In this document: piece after piece, positions 1 to 7,982 of the stretch
Layout of the letters: each line of letters starts with the position of its first letter
Numbering within the stretch: the first letter of the stretch is position 1
DNA from: Halalkalibacter hemicellulosilyticusJCM 9152
Lineage (GTDB): Bacteria > Bacillota > Bacilli > Bacillales > Bacillaceae_D
Assembly: GCF_000513115.1 (NCBI RefSeq)
Contig: NZ_BAUU01000004.1
Coordinates: 121,301 to 185,300, forward strand
Direction of reading: 5' to 3'
Length of the DNA: 64,000 nt
Translations under genes and position numbers: made by a program
Notes under the pieces: generated by a model
What the model was told of the DNA's origin: nothing
Database searches by the model: none
The model's input: the letters and a program-made list of their open reading frames with translations, nothing else

Positions 1-1
1 A

Positions 2-928
2 GCGAAAATCTCCTATACAGAAAAGATGGGGACGGCGATTATTGGTTCGATTATTCTATTGAGTGTCCTGTTTGCCTTATGGTTCTCCGATGGAATTACG
101 CGGACGATCGGACGTTTAACGAAGGCAGCTCAACGCATTGCTGGAGGGAATTATTCAGGTGAAGATGTCATTGTAGCAAGGAAGGATGAGCTGTGGTTTT
201 TAACGAAGACGTTCAATGAAATGAAGAGGAACATTTTGCAATCTGTGACAGATATCGAAGAAAAAGCGAGGTTAGCGCAATCGCTTAAAGAAATGGAATT
301 GAAAAGCTTACAAAATCAAATTAACCCTCATTTTCTTTTTAATACGCTGAATTCCATTTCGAAAACGGCCTATATCGAAGGGGCAGAGCGGACAAGTGAT
401 TTGATCTCATCGGTCTCAACGTTGCTGCGTTATAATATTGGCAATTTGAATCGAGAGACGGTATTGAAGGATGAAGTTCGAATTGTGAACGAATACTTTT
501 TTATTCAGAAGACGCGCTTTGGTGATCGGGTGACGTTTGTAGAGGATGTTGATCCAGCGTGCTTATCGACGCCTATTCCATGCTTAACGCTACAGCCTAT
601 TATTGAGAATGCCTTTATGCACGGGATTGAAGAGATGAGCGAAGGAGCTCATATTGTTTTATCGATTCGTGAGGAGAATGAGAAGGTTTGTATTGAAATT
701 AAGGATAATGGTGTCGGGATGGATCAGGAAACGATTGATCGATTACTGGATACTCACGCTAATAGGAAGGGAGGCTCTGGCCATTCGACTGGTATCGGGA
801 TGAGAAACGTCATGACTAGGTTGAAGTTGTTTGATAAGGAAAGCCAACTCCATATTGACTCTGAGCGTGGCAGTGGCACAACTGTAAGGATTTACGTAAC
901 AAAACAGGAGAGAGGAGAGAGACATTGA
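2..928 (+). CDS. sensor histidine kinase, YesM type (5' partial)
   Basis: C-terminal part of a membrane sensor kinase that phosphorylates the response regulator encoded next. The frame is open to the left edge, so the extracellular sensor domain lies outside the window. The visible 308 residues contain a membrane helix (about 11-28), a HAMP linker (about 31-85), a His_kinase domain with the phospho-acceptor His in NPHFLFN (about residue 110), and an ATPase domain with N-box IENAFMHG and G-box DNGVGMD. Its TGA stop overlaps the TTG start of the regulator, so translation is probably coupled. Kinases of this class usually sense extracellular sugars or oligosaccharides; the ligand here cannot be read from the sequence. 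Confidence 0.93.
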   Translation, partial: AKISYTEKMGTAIIGSIILLSVLFALWFSDGITRTIGRLTKAAQRIAGGNYSGEDVIVARKDELWFLTKTFNEMKRNILQSVTDIEEKARLAQSLKEMELKSLQNQINPHFLFNTLNSISKTAYIEGAERTSDLISSVSTLLRYNIGNLNRETVLKDEVRIVNEYFFIQKTRFGDRVTFVEDVDPACLSTPIPCLTLQPIIENAFMHGIEEMSEGAHIVLSIREENEKVCIEIKDNGVGMDQETIDRLLDTHANRKGGSGHSTGIGMRNVMTRLKLFDKESQLHIDSERGSGTTVRIYVTKQERGERH

Positions 929-2505
929 TAAAGGTAATGCTAGTAGATGATGAGTCGCTTGAACGGGAAGGCTTGGAGCTTATGCTATCAAACAACCGCT
1001 CGGGATTTGAAGTGGTAGCACAAGCGCAAAATGGTAAGCAGGCTGTTGAGCTTGCACGAGATAAGAAGCCAGACTTGATTTTTATGGATATTAAAATGCC
1101 GCAGCTTGATGGTCTTCAAGCCATTGAGCAAATTCTCGCTATCGAGCCAAATGTGAAATGTATTATGGTGTCTGCCTTTGATATGTTCGATTATGCACGC
1201 CAAGCGATGAAGTTTGGTATTAAGGAATATTTGCTGAAGCCGAGTAAAGTGTCTGAAGTGCTTGAGGCCTTCGATCGAATGGTAGCAGAGATTGAGGAGG
1301 AGCGAAGGCAAGGGAGTGAAGTATTAGAGCTGAATCAGCGAGTAGAGAGAGTTGGTTCCTTTATCGAAATGGAATTGATCGTTTCATTAATGCTCGATCA
1401 TGTTCATGAGTTTGAGCGGGAGGATTGGCAAAAGTGGCTCGATCTTGATCAAAAGCAAGGCTTTGTCGTTGTTTTTTCATTTGATTCTGAGAAGCTTCAC
1501 CCTAATAGGCAAGAGAAGAGTCGCTGGTATAAAGTGTTGAAACAGACAATGGATCAGGAGGGTGTTTCTGCACTTGTCGGACCATTAACGGGGTTTCAAG
1601 TGCCGAGCTTTATTTTATTAACAGATGAAGATGGAGCGGGGGAGAAGCTAAGGCAGAATATAGCAGGAGCGATTATTCATCAGGTGCAAAAGCAACTAGA
1701 GGGCTGTCGACTGTTGGCAGGAATCGGCTCGATTGTATCGGATGTTCAACATTTTTCACAATCCTATGAAGAAGCGATCTATGCCTTAGAATTGGTCTAT
1801 CATCATGAACGTGCCGCCTATATGGTTTACAGTAGTCATTTACGTAAGCAGCGAAAAGAGCTGGTTCCGTATGAAGTAGAGAAGAAGCTTATGCATGCGG
1901 TTAAAACAGGCGATAGCCAGCAGGGGCTGCAGCTGTTTGATACGTATTTCCAGCTCATTCAGCAAGCGTCTCATTCAAAGATTGAATTGATAAAAAAGGC
2001 GACCGAAAACTTCTTTACCGTGTTAGCGCGAGCGATGAATGAGCTTGGCTTTGACGATGATGTTCAGATGAGCTTTGAGCAATTAGAAACAGCTAGGCAA
2101 ATCAAGGAACGCGCGAAGACACATTTGCTCGTCATTATTGAACGGTTAGGAGAATGGAGGACGACCGGTGTCGATCGTTTACTTCTACAAGCGAAGGAAT
2201 ATATTGATGGTCACTATCATAAAGCCGTTACGTTAGAAGAGGCAGCTGAAAGAGTAGGGCTGAGCTCTTATTACCTAAGCAAGCTTTTTAAAGAGCATTT
2301 TCAACTGACGTTTATTGAATATGTTACACATACGAGAATGACTAAGGCTAAGGACTTACTGTTAGACGGGAAAACGCCATTAAAGGAAATTGCCTTGACG
2401 ATCGGCTATAAGGATCCGAATTATTTTAGTCGCGTATTTAAGAAGGAAACAGGTATGAGTCCGAGAGAATATCGAGGCAAGTATCAAGGCCACGGAAAAA
2501 GTTAA
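925..2505 (+). CDS. two-component response regulator, YesN/AraC type
   Basis: Cytoplasmic transcription factor of 526 residues. An N-terminal receiver domain (about 1-120) has the acidic pair DD at 8-9, phospho-acceptor Asp55 in FMDIKMP and Lys in LLKPS. A long middle region follows, then a C-terminal AraC-type double helix-turn-helix (about 420-520) ending in the family signature DPNYFSRVFKKETGMSP. It starts at TTG 925 behind a purine-rich AGGAGAGAGGAGA site that lies inside the kinase gene. Partner of the upstream kinase. YesN-type regulators usually activate nearby carbohydrate uptake genes, and the next gene is a sugar transporter, though a terminator separates them. Confidence 0.95.
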   Translation: MIKVMLVDDESLEREGLELMLSNNRSGFEVVAQAQNGKQAVELARDKKPDLIFMDIKMPQLDGLQAIEQILAIEPNVKCIMVSAFDMFDYARQAMKFGIKEYLLKPSKVSEVLEAFDRMVAEIEEERRQGSEVLELNQRVERVGSFIEMELIVSLMLDHVHEFEREDWQKWLDLDQKQGFVVVFSFDSEKLHPNRQEKSRWYKVLKQTMDQEGVSALVGPLTGFQVPSFILLTDEDGAGEKLRQNIAGAIIHQVQKQLEGCRLLAGIGSIVSDVQHFSQSYEEAIYALELVYHHERAAYMVYSSHLRKQRKELVPYEVEKKLMHAVKTGDSQQGLQLFDTYFQLIQQASHSKIELIKKATENFFTVLARAMNELGFDDDVQMSFEQLETARQIKERAKTHLLVIIERLGEWRTTGVDRLLLQAKEYIDGHYHKAVTLEEAAERVGLSSYYLSKLFKEHFQLTFIEYVTHTRMTKAKDLLLDGKTPLKEIALTIGYKDPNYFSRVFKKETGMSPREYRGKYQGHGKS

Positions 2506-2528
2506 AACGAAACTTTTTCCGTGGCCTT
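2486..2528 (+). terminator. intrinsic terminator overlapping the regulator's stop codon
   Basis: An 18-base arm at 2486-2503 pairs perfectly with 2511-2528 around a 7-base loop. The TAA stop of the response regulator (2503-2505) begins at the last base of the left arm, so the stem itself encodes the last residues of the protein. A T-containing tail follows. It separates the two-component genes from the transporter. Confidence 0.9.
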
Positions 2529-2648
2529 AATTTGTTGCTATAGAACGACAACGACGTTTATATGAAAACCATTACAAATTTGTCTAGGTGATAACAAAAA
2601 TGTGCAGGTGATTATGATTTTGAGCTAGATTTACTATGTTACATTGTC

Positions 2649-2662
2649 TGTAAACGTTTTAA
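2649..2662 (+). promoter_or_regulatory. candidate cre (CcpA) site 1
   Basis: TGTAAACGTTTTAA agrees with the CcpA cre consensus around the central CG, with mismatches at the 3' end. It lies about 140 bases upstream of the AraE-type transporter, where carbon catabolite repression would be expected. Assigned by eye. Confidence 0.4.
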
Positions 2663-2680
2663 GCGTTATGAAATGAATAA

Positions 2681-2694
2681 TGAAAACGACAACA
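2681..2694 (+). promoter_or_regulatory. candidate cre (CcpA) site 2
   Basis: TGAAAACGACAACA fits the cre pattern except for one base in the right half. It lies 32 bases after the first candidate and about 110 bases before the araE start. Two neighbouring matches are more convincing than one. Confidence 0.4.
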
Positions 2695-2802
2695 TTTAGA
2701 GAAGAAACAGGGGGTGCTAGGGCATTAGACTATGTCGATTTTCAATGATTCACTTAAATGAGATATAGAAGTAGTACGTGATAAAGATAGGAGTGGATTT
2801 CA

Positions 2803-4230
2803 ATGTTACAGAAACAGTCATCATGGTATGTCATATTAATTGCAGTTGCGGCTGGGGTAGCGGGGCTTATGTATGGTTTTGATACCGCGGTTATTTCAGG
2901 GGCGATTGGCTTTCTTGCTGAGCGCTATGAGTTAACACCTGCGATGCAAGGTTGGGTTATTTCCTGTGTGATGGTCGGTGGTGTGCTCGGGGTGGCACTG
3001 TCTGGATTCTTAAGTGATCGATACGGACGAAGAAATATTATGTTCTTATCAGCAGTGCTCTTTATTATTTCGGCAATTGGCTCTGCTTTTGCAACAGGTG
3101 TGTCGATGCTAATTGTGGCGAGAATTATTGGTGGTTTTGGAATCGGTTTCGCGTCGGCTCTGTCTGTGACGTATATTAGTGAGTGTGCACCGCCGAAAAT
3201 TCGTGGAAGACTCGGTTCGCTTTATCAGTTATTTACGATCTTCGGGATTTGTGCAACGTTTTACATTAACTATGCAGTGGCCAACAGTGGTACGTATGCG
3301 TGGGGATTAGAGGAAGGCTGGCGCTGGATGCTAGGCTATGGCGTATTGCCAGGGTTAATCTTCTTCGTCTTATTGTTCTTCATTCCAGAAAGTCCACGTT
3401 ATTTAATTCAAAAAGGGCGTGAGAAGGAAGCGTTTCAAACATTGACGCGTATTAATGGAGAAGAAGTCGCAAAGCAGGAAGCGAAGGAGATTAAAGTCTC
3501 GATTGAAACAGAGAAAAATACTTCTGTTAAACAGCTACTAAAGCCAGGGTTGCGTATGGCGATGGGTGTCGGGATATTCCTTGCTCTCTTTAACCAAGTG
3601 ATAGGTATGAATGCGGTCACATACTATGGACCAGACATTTTTCGTAGTGTAGGCTTTGAAAATAATACCGAGTTCTTGGCGACAAGTATCATCGGTAGTG
3701 TACAAGTTTTATTTACGATTGTCGCTCTATTATTAATTGATAAGCTTGGACGTAAAAAGCTCATGGCAGTTGGTTCGATTTTAATGGCACTGTTCATGGT
3801 GTTAATTGGTAGCGTCTTCTATTTTGAACCGGCTAGTAGTGGTCCTTTACTCATCATATTCATAGCGGGCTTCACCGCAGCATTTTGTGTATCAATGGGA
3901 CCTATTCCTTGGATTATGATTCCGGAAATCTTCCCGAACCACTTGCGTGCGAAAGCAGTGGGAATTGCGACAATGTTCCTTTGGGGAGCAAACTGGGCAA
4001 TTGGTCAATTCACACCGATTTTAATTAATAATATGGGTGGAGCATTCACGTTCTGGATGTTTGCTGTTATTAATGCGATTTGCTTCACATTTGTTATGAC
4101 GATCGTTCCTGAAACGAAGAACAAGACACTCGAGGAAATCGGGCAAATTTGGTTGAAGAAAAAGAACGCAGCAGAGCCTGAGAAGAATGTATTTACTGAA
4201 AATAGTGTGCAGGAAGTGGTTAATAAATAA
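2803..4230 (+). CDS. araE: pentose/H+ symporter of the AraE type (MFS)
   Basis: Proton-coupled sugar importer of the major facilitator superfamily, 475 residues with about 12 membrane helices. Sugar-porter signatures are present: GFLSDRYGRRN in loop 2-3, PESPRYL before the central loop, NQVIGMNAVTYYGP in helix 7 and PETKNKTLEEI at the C-terminus. The sequence follows B. subtilis AraE closely, which transports L-arabinose, xylose and galactose. ATG 2803 follows GATAGGAGTGG. It has its own terminator, and the next gene on the strand is a pentulose kinase. Candidate cre sites upstream suggest catabolite repression. L-arabinose as the main substrate is inferred from similarity and context. Confidence 0.9.
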   Translation: MLQKQSSWYVILIAVAAGVAGLMYGFDTAVISGAIGFLAERYELTPAMQGWVISCVMVGGVLGVALSGFLSDRYGRRNIMFLSAVLFIISAIGSAFATGVSMLIVARIIGGFGIGFASALSVTYISECAPPKIRGRLGSLYQLFTIFGICATFYINYAVANSGTYAWGLEEGWRWMLGYGVLPGLIFFVLLFFIPESPRYLIQKGREKEAFQTLTRINGEEVAKQEAKEIKVSIETEKNTSVKQLLKPGLRMAMGVGIFLALFNQVIGMNAVTYYGPDIFRSVGFENNTEFLATSIIGSVQVLFTIVALLLIDKLGRKKLMAVGSILMALFMVLIGSVFYFEPASSGPLLIIFIAGFTAAFCVSMGPIPWIMIPEIFPNHLRAKAVGIATMFLWGANWAIGQFTPILINNMGGAFTFWMFAVINAICFTFVMTIVPETKNKTLEEIGQIWLKKKNAAEPEKNVFTENSVQEVVNK

Positions 4231-4259
4231 TAGATGAATTTATTTTGATCTTTCTAGAG

Positions 4260-4292
4260 TTGAAGCCTAGTTATAAAGGCTTCAATTCTTTT
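4260..4292 (+). terminator. intrinsic terminator after araE
   Basis: Stem TTGAAGCCT / AGGCTTCAA (4260-4268 / 4277-4285) with a short loop, followed by TTCTTTTTT. It lies 30 bases after the araE stop. Confidence 0.85.
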
Positions 4293-4365
4293 TTGTGAAA
4301 ATTAGAAGGGATAAAATTCTTAGTTGAACCTAAAAGCCTTAGTAACGACTTTACATTACGCCATT

Positions 4366-4396
4366 TTAAAAAAGACGTTAGCACATTTTTCTTATA
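4366..4396. repeat. fragment of a dispersed hairpin repeat
   Basis: TTTTAAAAAAGACGTTAGC followed by ACATTTTTCTTA matches the 3' hairpin of the longer repeats at 9377-9502 and 44157-44350 (AAGAAAAGACG..CGTTTTTCTTA). Only the hairpin end is recognisable here. The rest of the 4231-4605 interval holds the araE terminator and the AraR-like boxes. A 77-codon minus-strand frame crosses this repeat and is not considered a gene. Confidence 0.5.
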
Positions 4397-4471
4397 CAAT
4401 TTAGTATGATTGAATAATAGCTTAGCATAATATAATAGAGAAAACGTGAATAAGTCTTTCGTTAAACGCTT

Positions 4472-4486
4472 GAATGTACGTACTAA
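4472..4486. promoter_or_regulatory. candidate AraR operator 1
   Basis: GAATGTACGTACTAA contains the palindromic core GTACGTAC typical of AraR boxes of B. subtilis arabinose genes. Its centre is 41 bases, about four helical turns, from the second box. That spacing resembles the paired, cooperatively bound operators of the B. subtilis ara promoters. Assigned by eye. Confidence 0.55.
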
Positions 4487-4513
4487 TTTTAGTAATATAA
4501 ACATATCAATTTA

Positions 4514-4528
4514 AATATACGTACAAGA
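4514..4528. promoter_or_regulatory. candidate AraR operator 2
   Basis: AATATACGTACAAGA has the core TACGTAC and an A/T-rich surround like AraR boxes. It lies about 80 bases upstream of the FGGY kinase start, in phase with operator 1. It suggests that the kinase is induced by L-arabinose. Confidence 0.55.
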
Positions 4529-4605
4529 TAATTGATTCTATTTATGGATATTACCATGTAAAAAGAAACGGATGAGAAGGCTATGAATCTAGTGGAGGCG
4601 ATAGT

Positions 4606-6204
4606 ATGAGTATTGATGTGAAAAATGCGATTCAAAATGGGAAGACGTCACTTGGCATAGAGCTTGGATCAACACGGATTAAAGCAGTTCTGATTGGGGA
4701 AGATCACACTACCATTGCAACAGGCAGTCATGATTGGGAGAATCGTTACGTCGATCAAATTTGGACATACAGTATTGAGGAAATTTGGAAGGGCATACAA
4801 GATAGTTATCAAAAGATGGCTCACGATGTGAAGCAGCAGTATGGTGTTACGTTACAAACGGTCGGAGCGATTGGTTTTAGTGCGATGATGCATGGGTACA
4901 TGGCATTTGATCAACAAGATCAGCTGTTAGTTCCATTTCGTACGTGGCGCAACAATATAACGGAGCAAGCTTCTAAGCAGTTAACGGAGCTATTTAACTA
5001 TCCGATTCCACAACGTTGGAGCATTGCACACTTATATCAAGCGATTCTAAATGGAGAAGAGCATGTAAATGATGTGGCATTTCTAACGACTCTAGCTGGC
5101 TACGTTCATTGGAAGCTTACAGGGGAGAAAGTGCTAGGAGTAGGAGAAGCATCAGGTATCTTTCCTATTGATTTGAGCAAGAAGGATTTCAATCAAACGA
5201 TGATTGCACAATTTAATGAAAAGGTCACTGCAAAGCAAATCAATTGGAAGCTAGAGGATATCGTGCCAAGTGTGCTAGTAGCAGGTGAGAGTGCCGGCTT
5301 GCTGAGTGCTGAAGGAGCTAAGCTACTAGATGTTACAGGTGAATTGCAGCCTGGAATTCCACTTTGCCCGCCAGAGGGTGATGCAGGTACGGGAATGGTA
5401 GCGACTAATAGTGTTGCCAAGCGTACAGGTAATGTGTCAGCAGGGACATCAGCCTTTGCGATGGTTGTACTCGAGAAGGATTTATCAAGGGTTTACCCGG
5501 AAATTGACCTTGTCACAACACCAACAGGTAACTTAGTGGCGATGGCGCATTCGAATAACTGCTCATCTGACTTAAATTCATGGGTTGGGCTATTTGAGGA
5601 GTTTCTAGGGGCAATGGGTGTTCAAACGGACACAAACCGAATATTCGAAACGTTATTCAAGCAAGCTCTTCAAGGTGATCCAGATGGTGGCGGCCTCTTG
5701 TCCTATGGTTATTTGTCTGGAGAGCATATGACTCATTTTGAAGAAGGACGTCCGCTATTTGTTCGTTCATCAGAAAGTAACTTTAATTTAGCGAACTTCA
5801 TGCGCGTGCAATTATTTACAGCATTTGGTGCGATGAAGATCGGGATGGATATTTTGACGAAAGAAGAGAATGTGAAATTAGATGAACTTCTAGGACATGG
5901 TGGAATCTTTAAGACAGAAGGTGTTGGCCAATCGATTCTAGCAGCGGCTATGAATGCCCCTGTCTCTATCATGAAAACAGCCAGTGAAGGCGGAGCTTGG
6001 GGAATGGCTCTACTTGGAGCATATATGATCAACAAAAAGAACGATGAAACGTTAGAAGACTATTTAAATGAGCGCGTCTTTGTTGATCAAGAAGTGAAAA
6101 CGATCGTACCAGATCCAGCAGATGTAGCCGGTTATGAGCAATTCATGGAGCGTTACAAGCGAGGTTTAGCCATTGAGCGAGCAGCGGTTGAAAATCATCA
6201 ATAG
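4606..6204 (+). CDS. FGGY-family pentulose kinase, probable L-ribulokinase
   Basis: ATP-dependent carbohydrate kinase of 532 residues. The N-terminal phosphate-1 loop is [16 protein letters not shown] (about 17-32), the second domain begins near [14 protein letters not shown] with [10 protein letters not shown], and the adenosine site is [14 protein letters not shown]. It belongs to the roughly 530-residue FGGY branch seen in Bacteroides and some Firmicutes and differs from classical 560-residue AraB. L-ribulose as substrate is inferred from the AraE gene upstream and two AraR-like boxes in the promoter; xylulose or another ketose remains possible. ATG 4606 follows GTGGAGGCG. No isomerase or epimerase gene is in the window, so the rest of the pathway is elsewhere. 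Confidence 0.85.
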   Translation: MSIDVKNAIQNGKTSLGIELGSTRIKAVLIGEDHTTIATGSHDWENRYVDQIWTYSIEEIWKGIQDSYQKMAHDVKQQYGVTLQTVGAIGFSAMMHGYMAFDQQDQLLVPFRTWRNNITEQASKQLTELFNYPIPQRWSIAHLYQAILNGEEHVNDVAFLTTLAGYVHWKLTGEKVLGVGEASGIFPIDLSKKDFNQTMIAQFNEKVTAKQINWKLEDIVPSVLVAGESAGLLSAEGAKLLDVTGELQPGIPLCPPEGDAGTGMVATNSVAKRTGNVSAGTSAFAMVVLEKDLSRVYPEIDLVTTPTGNLVAMAHSNNCSSDLNSWVGLFEEFLGAMGVQTDTNRIFETLFKQALQGDPDGGGLLSYGYLSGEHMTHFEEGRPLFVRSSESNFNLANFMRVQLFTAFGAMKIGMDILTKEENVKLDELLGHGGIFKTEGVGQSILAAAMNAPVSIMKTASEGGAWGMALLGAYMINKKNDETLEDYLNERVFVDQEVKTIVPDPADVAGYEQFMERYKRGLAIERAAVENHQ

Positions 6205-6344
6205 ATAAAGAGGTAGGTGGAGAACGATAGGGGTGGTCCTGTCGTTCTTTTGGTTGCTAAGGAATTTATATGTGGTTCTCAATTTTAATTTCTTCGATGG
6301 ACTGTAGGATGGACAGAGACGGGGCGCATCGGTCAAGTGCTATA

Positions 6345-6527
6345 TGCGGTTCCTTATTCCTCTATTTTTTCTGAATCTCACTTTTTCATGTTGTTACGGT
6401 TCCTTATTCCTCTATTTTGGATTTTATTGCTCCTTTTGGTCTTATTTAGCTTAAATAAAAGAATGAGGATTCCTTTTTCTTCTCAGGAAGTGGATTTTTC
6501 CTTATTTAGGGGAATGAGGATTCCCCT
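6345..6527. repeat. dispersed D-D-I-I repeat, copy A
   Basis: Two direct units CGGTTCCTTATTCCTCTATTT (about 6347-6367 and 6398-6418) are followed by two inverted units with core GAATGAGGATTCC (about 6450-6473 and 6503-6526). The direct units are about 51 bases apart and the inverted units about 53, so the element can fold back on itself. It fills most of the 6205-6608 gap. Copies B and C are at 21130-21300 and 44401-44582. An 86-codon frame (6337-6597) is produced by the repeat and is not called a gene. Confidence 0.75.
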
Positions 6528-6608
6528 TTCTAAGCAGCTATTGAGGGAAATTCTGCTGAAGTTAGACTACGCAATCAAAATCAATAACTATGGGTAGGTG
6601 CTATTTAT

Positions 6609-7742
6609 ATGAATATACTAATTGCTCCTGATTCTTTCAAAGGTTCGCTTGATGCTAATCAAGTTTGTCAGACCATCAAGGAAGCCATTCATTCGATCGA
6701 TTCCTCTATCAATATAAAAATGGTTCCATTAGCTGATGGTGGTGAAGGGACAACCGAAAATATGGTGCGTGCGACAGATGGAAAACGAATCAAGATAAAG
6801 GTTCACGATCCTCTTAATCGGGAAATTGAAGCTTTTTATGGTGTATTAGGTGATGGTGAAACGGTTGTCATTGATGTAGCACAAGCATCTGGTTTACTAC
6901 GCTTAGATGAAAAAGAACGAAACCCACTCATTACAACTAGCTATGGAACAGGAGAGCTTATTAAAGCTGCTCTTGATCACGGATATCGGCGCTTTATTAT
7001 TGGTTTAGGAGGAAGTGCGACTAACGATGCTGGAGCCGGTATTTTACAAGCGTTAGGGGCTCGGCTTTTACAGAATAATGGTGAAGAACTTCCGCTAGGT
7101 GGAGGCGCGCTATCAGCACTATCATACATTGATTTGTCTCATTTCGATAAAAGGATTAACGAATCATCCTTTTTGGTGGCAAGTGATGTGACAAATGTTC
7201 TCTGTGGAAAAAACGGGGCGTCGGTCGTATTTGGACCTCAAAAAGGAGCTACAGATGAAATGGTTCCGCTGCTTGATCAGAACTTAGCTCACTTTGCTTC
7301 TGTCGTAAAGACATTGAATGGTTCCTCTCTTTTTTCTATAAAAGGTGGTGGTGCAGCAGGAGGGATTGGCGCAACTCTTGTTCATTTCTTTCAGGCAAAG
7401 ATGAGATCGGGGATTGATTTAATGATGGAGGAGGTTCATTTTCGATCATTATTGCAAAATGTGGATCTAGTTGTGACTGGAGAAGGGAAATTAGATAGTC
7501 AGACTTTATCAGGAAAGGTGATTAAGGGAGTTGGTGAAGAAACAAAAAGACTGGCTATTCCGACTATTGCGTTTTGTGGTCAATTGGATTTGAGTCCAAA
7601 AACGTTAGAGAAGATCGGTATTACAGCTGCTTTTTCCATCGTACAAACAACGTGTTCGATAGATGAAGCTCTTGAAAATAGTGAAAAATGGTTAAGGATG
7701 ACGGTAATGAATGTATTTTCAGTATTACTGCCAAAGTCATAA
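6609..7742 (+). CDS. glxK: glycerate kinase, GlxK/GarK family
   Basis: Cytoplasmic kinase that phosphorylates D-glycerate, normally giving 2-phosphoglycerate, at the end of glyoxylate or sugar-acid breakdown. The 377 residues match the full family length and carry its hallmarks: APDSFKGSL at the N-terminus, LADGGEGTTENM, a glycine-rich GGSATNDAGAGILQALGARL segment and VTGEGKLDSQTLSGKV. ATG 6609 follows GGGTAGGTG. It stands alone between copy A of the dispersed repeat and a terminator, with no glycerate permease beside it. It may support the sugar-acid genes elsewhere in the window, but nothing in the sequence links them directly. Confidence 0.93.
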   Translation: MNILIAPDSFKGSLDANQVCQTIKEAIHSIDSSINIKMVPLADGGEGTTENMVRATDGKRIKIKVHDPLNREIEAFYGVLGDGETVVIDVAQASGLLRLDEKERNPLITTSYGTGELIKAALDHGYRRFIIGLGGSATNDAGAGILQALGARLLQNNGEELPLGGGALSALSYIDLSHFDKRINESSFLVASDVTNVLCGKNGASVVFGPQKGATDEMVPLLDQNLAHFASVVKTLNGSSLFSIKGGGAAGGIGATLVHFFQAKMRSGIDLMMEEVHFRSLLQNVDLVVTGEGKLDSQTLSGKVIKGVGEETKRLAIPTIAFCGQLDLSPKTLEKIGITAAFSIVQTTCSIDEALENSEKWLRMTVMNVFSVLLPKS

Positions 7743-7766
7743 GCATGTGAATGAGGAGGAGTTCGT

Positions 7767-7820
7767 ATGGGATTCCGCTTGATTTTGATATGCATGATTC
7801 CTATTATTGTATTTAGATAG
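7767..7820 (+). CDS. possible 17-residue hydrophobic peptide
   Basis: ATG 7767 is preceded by an excellent GAGGAGGAG site at the right distance and opens a frame for MGFRLILICMIPIIVFR, ending at TAG 7818-7820. It starts 24 bases after glxK and ends just before a terminator. It may be a genuine micropeptide, or the surviving start of a permease gene lost by deletion, since glycerate kinases often sit next to a permease. I recognise no family. Confidence 0.35.
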   Translation: MGFRLILICMIPIIVFR

Positions 7821-7833
7821 ATATTGAAATAAA

Positions 7834-7872
7834 AACCTTGGTGGATAGTGTTTATTCTGCCAAGGTTCCTTG
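7834..7872 (+). terminator. probable terminator after glxK
   Basis: Stem AACCTTGG / CCAAGGTT (7834-7841 / 7860-7867) with an 18-base loop, followed by a weak TTGTGTTT tail. Confidence 0.6.
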
Positions 7873-7982
7873 TGTTTAAGGGGGTAAAGTAAACTGAATA
7901 GACTATGTAAATCCTCTCACTGAAATCTCACGCATCTATGGTAAAATGAGTGTTGATATTGAAAGTAGGAGTGGAATATAGA

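Noticed and set aside
4271..4504. 77-codon minus-strand frame after araE
   Set aside because: It covers the araE terminator, a repeat fragment and an operator candidate, and has no ribosome site or recognisable protein pattern.
6337..6597. 86-codon hydrophobic frame before glxK
   Set aside because: It is generated by the D-D-I-I repeat (copy A); the residue pattern LIPLF arises from repeat units, and similar frames appear in copy C.
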